45,828 nucleotides of DNA. Origin: Promethearchaeota archaeon (GTDB lineage: Archaea; Asgardarchaeota; Lokiarchaeia; Sigyniarchaeales; SOKP01). Numbering within the stretch: the first letter of the stretch is position 1; each line of letters opens with the position of its first letter. Shown here piece by piece: positions 44,115 through 45,828 of this stretch. Under the pieces are notes generated by a model. The model was given only the letters and a program-made list of their open reading frames with translations. It had not been told where the DNA came from and did not search any database. The position numbers were made by a program, and so were the translations under genes. The DNA lies in NCBI GenBank assembly GCA_011364925.1, contig RDOA01000027.1:1-45828 (forward strand), written 5' to 3'.

Positions 44115-45828
44115 TCAAATCTTAAAAACTACTTCTTTTGCTAATGTATCTAATTTACTCAATTTCTGAGCGATGAAAGTTCTTACTTTATCAGGTGTTA
44201 TTTTTGGATTGTTTGACGCTAAATCTTGCACAACAGATTGATATTTTTGGCCTTTTTTTGCTAATTTTCTGTGAGTTTCGTTCTCGTGGTTGTATAGAGG
44301 AATAGGAAAAGAGAAAGGTCTTTTATGGATATGCCTGCTCGATTTAATTAATTTAATCTTCTTAGAAAAGATCGGAGCGTTAAAAATTGCGGCTAAGTAA
44401 TGTGCTTCATTCTGTGAATCTGTGGAATAGTAATAGTTTTCTGAACAGATTACCGTAATCTTTTCTTCATTGTCGATGACAGCAGATTTTAAGTTTGAAC
44501 CGCTAGCGTTGTATACAACAATATACTGTTTCATTTTAACTTGTTTAGTCAACTTGTTCCAGTAGTTTAAATTTGAGAATAGAGTATTAATATTACTGGT
44601 TTCTTTTTTATTTGTTTGATAAAAAGAATTAAGTTTTCCATAAAATTCTAAAGCTCGTGGATTATCCCTAAGGTAATCTTTATCCATTTCAAATTTTCGA
44701 TTAATCGGTAAAAAAACATCCTTAAATTGTTTAATATAAAAAGGGACCATATCTTTGTTTAAAAAAGTCTTAAATCTAAAATTATTTTCAATTTTTACAT
44801 TATGAAAAGAGTATCTCCATTGTTTTTTAGCCCGAGAATTAGCTTCGGGATCAGACGATATTTGAAGGTATTTATCTTGACTCTTTTCAGTTTTAAAGAA
44901 GACTAAAGTACGCGGAACTAAAGTCGCTCCTTGGAAGAATTTAGATCTGTATTTACTAGGGGATAAGGTATCTAGGAATCTAATTTCCGCTTCAGGTAAT
45001 ATAATTTTTGCTCCATTTTCGCTAATTTCTAAACTAGTATATTTAGTAGTTCGTTGGAGATTAAAATCACTGTCGTAAATTTTAGTTTCGATTGGATATT
45101 TCTCCGAAATCAGAACTTCGGTTGCTTTTCCTATATATTCTGCTTTCAAACAAATATGCTCTACATTAAAAGTATAACTATTAGGAAAATCCCAAATTTC
45201 AATATTATTAAAAATTGAAAATGTGCGAAACTTATAGCAGTGATCTCCATTTAAAATGCTTTTAGTAAGGACAAAAAAGATGGTTCCTCCTATTTTTAAA
45301 TACGATAATGGAATAGCATAGAAAAAAATTGCAGCAAGTTCAATGTGTGTTATATATTGGCTAGGAGGTTTTATTTCCAGATCCTCCGATAATGTTCGAA
45401 TTTTGATTTGATACGCTTTATTAGTAATGTCTTTATATGTTAACCAAGGGGGGTTCCCAATAATTAGATCAAATGATTTATACAATTCGGAAATATTAAA
45501 CTTAAAATTCTTTTGATATTGATTTGGAAAAAGAGCATCTATTAAATATACATTAATTTTTGGAAATACTTTGGGTTCTACACCATAATTTTCAATAAAT
45601 AATAATAAGATATTTACTTTTGCAGTAAAGGTTGCCAATGGATTAATATCGAATCCAAAAAGGTTTTCTATTGCTTTAAATTTCTGCGTTTCTTTTGCGC
45701 TGGAGTTCATAATTTTAATAATAAGCTCTATTAAAAAGCCTCCTGAACCACAAGATGGATCTAAAGTTTTTTCGCCAAATCTATATGAGTTATCAATCAT
45801 TTCTCTTACTAGATTTGGTGGTGTATAG
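44115..45828 (-). CDS. N6-adenine DNA methylase, Eco57I/type I-like (5' end outside window)
   Basis: A gamma-class adenine methyltransferase, cut by the right edge. The frame continues upstream of the first Met (45800) as YTPPNLVRE, the usual YTPP motif, so the true start lies outside. The SAM motif DPSCGSGGFL comes first, then the catalytic NPPW about 100 residues later. That alpha/gamma order is that of type I HsdM and Eco57I-like fused enzymes. The remaining 440 residues include a region like a target-recognition or restriction part. The ending KLDTLAKEVVFKI looks complete. No specificity or endonuclease gene is seen. Confidence 0.85.
   Translation of the reverse strand, partial: YTPPNLVREMIDNSYRFGEKTLDPSCGSGGFLIELIIKIMNSSAKETQKFKAIENLFGFDINPLATFTAKVNILLLFIENYGVEPKVFPKINVYLIDALFPNQYQKNFKFNISELYKSFDLIIGNPPWLTYKDITNKAYQIKIRTLSEDLEIKPPSQYITHIELAAIFFYAIPLSYLKIGGTIFFVLTKSILNGDHCYKFRTFSIFNNIEIWDFPNSYTFNVEHICLKAEYIGKATEVLISEKYPIETKIYDSDFNLQRTTKYTSLEISENGAKIILPEAEIRFLDTLSPSKYRSKFFQGATLVPRTLVFFKTEKSQDKYLQISSDPEANSRAKKQWRYSFHNVKIENNFRFKTFLNKDMVPFYIKQFKDVFLPINRKFEMDKDYLRDNPRALEFYGKLNSFYQTNKKETSNINTLFSNLNYWNKLTKQVKMKQYIVVYNASGSNLKSAVIDNEEKITVICSENYYYSTDSQNEAHYLAAIFNAPIFSKKIKLIKSSRHIHKRPFSFPIPLYNHENETHRKLAKKGQKYQSVVQDLASNNPKITPDKVRTFIAQKLSKLDTLAKEVVFKI

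Noticed and set aside
1-45828. CRISPR arrays, tRNA or rRNA genes, insertion sequences
   Set aside because: No regularly spaced repeats, cloverleaf with a GGTTCAAATCC-like arm, rRNA-like high-GC block or transposase was seen by eye. A tRNA with unusual introns could still escape notice.

Overview
The window is AT-rich archaeal DNA, most likely from an Asgard archaeon (Lokiarchaeia-like). The signs are a stand-alone Roadblock/LC7 protein, a Ras/MglA-like small GTPase with the Asgard-style P-loop, F420 (CofE) and pterin (DHPS) enzymes, pyruvoyl arginine decarboxylase next to deoxyhypusine synthase, archaeal AsnRS, Shine-Dalgarno sequences of the GGAGGTGA type, and many coiled-coil and membrane proteins of unknown role. 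The lineage is inferred from gene content only.

Layout. 1-9.3 kb: zinc-ribbon membrane protein, a beta-class DNA methyltransferase, an MgtC/DUF4010 membrane protein, two tandem coiled-coil paralogues, a DUF72 protein, two membrane proteins, a helical protein and an ArsR-type regulator. 9.4-15.2 kb: an iron-sulfur protein, then a methyltransferase/ATP-grasp fusion paired with an ion-transporter-superfamily permease. 15.4-24 kb: acyl-CoA genes (MenB/BadI-like hydratase/hydrolase plus 3-hydroxyacyl-CoA dehydrogenase), an SDR, an M20 amidohydrolase, an HGSNAT-like acyltransferase, a Roadblock protein and several small genes. 24-33.6 kb: translation and cofactor genes (GatB, GatA, AsnRS, PvlArgDC, deoxyhypusine synthase, CofE, DHPS). 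33.9-38.5 kb: DNA gyrase B and A. 38.5-45.8 kb: cupin, GIFT/IFT52-like protein, phosphoesterase, small GTPase, LAGLIDADG endonuclease, DEAD-box helicase and a DNA methyltransferase that runs off the window.

The most interesting signal is a set of five tiny inserts (29-31 nt) that break two protein-coding genes. One lies in gyrB and four lie in the small GTPase gene. Each insert folds as a hairpin. At each junction a bulge-helix-bulge (BHB) can be drawn: a central helix of about 4 bp between the 5' exon end and the insert 3' end, flanked by 3-nt bulges. Cutting after the second base of each bulge, as the archaeal tRNA-splicing endonuclease does, restores the reading frame exactly in all five cases. 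It rebuilds the conserved GyrB motif VRRRPAMYIG and a complete 204-aa GTPase with all its G motifs. A LAGLIDADG endonuclease gene lies 172 bp upstream of the GTPase gene. The parsimonious reading is an intron-rich archaeal mRNA system with near-minimal introns. Translational bypassing of hairpins is the main alternative.

A second theme is non-AUG initiation. GatB (CUG), a metallo-beta-lactamase protein (AUA) and both coiled-coil paralogues (AUU) lack an in-frame ATG/GTG/TTG where homology or paralogue conservation requires translation to begin, yet each has a good Shine-Dalgarno just upstream.
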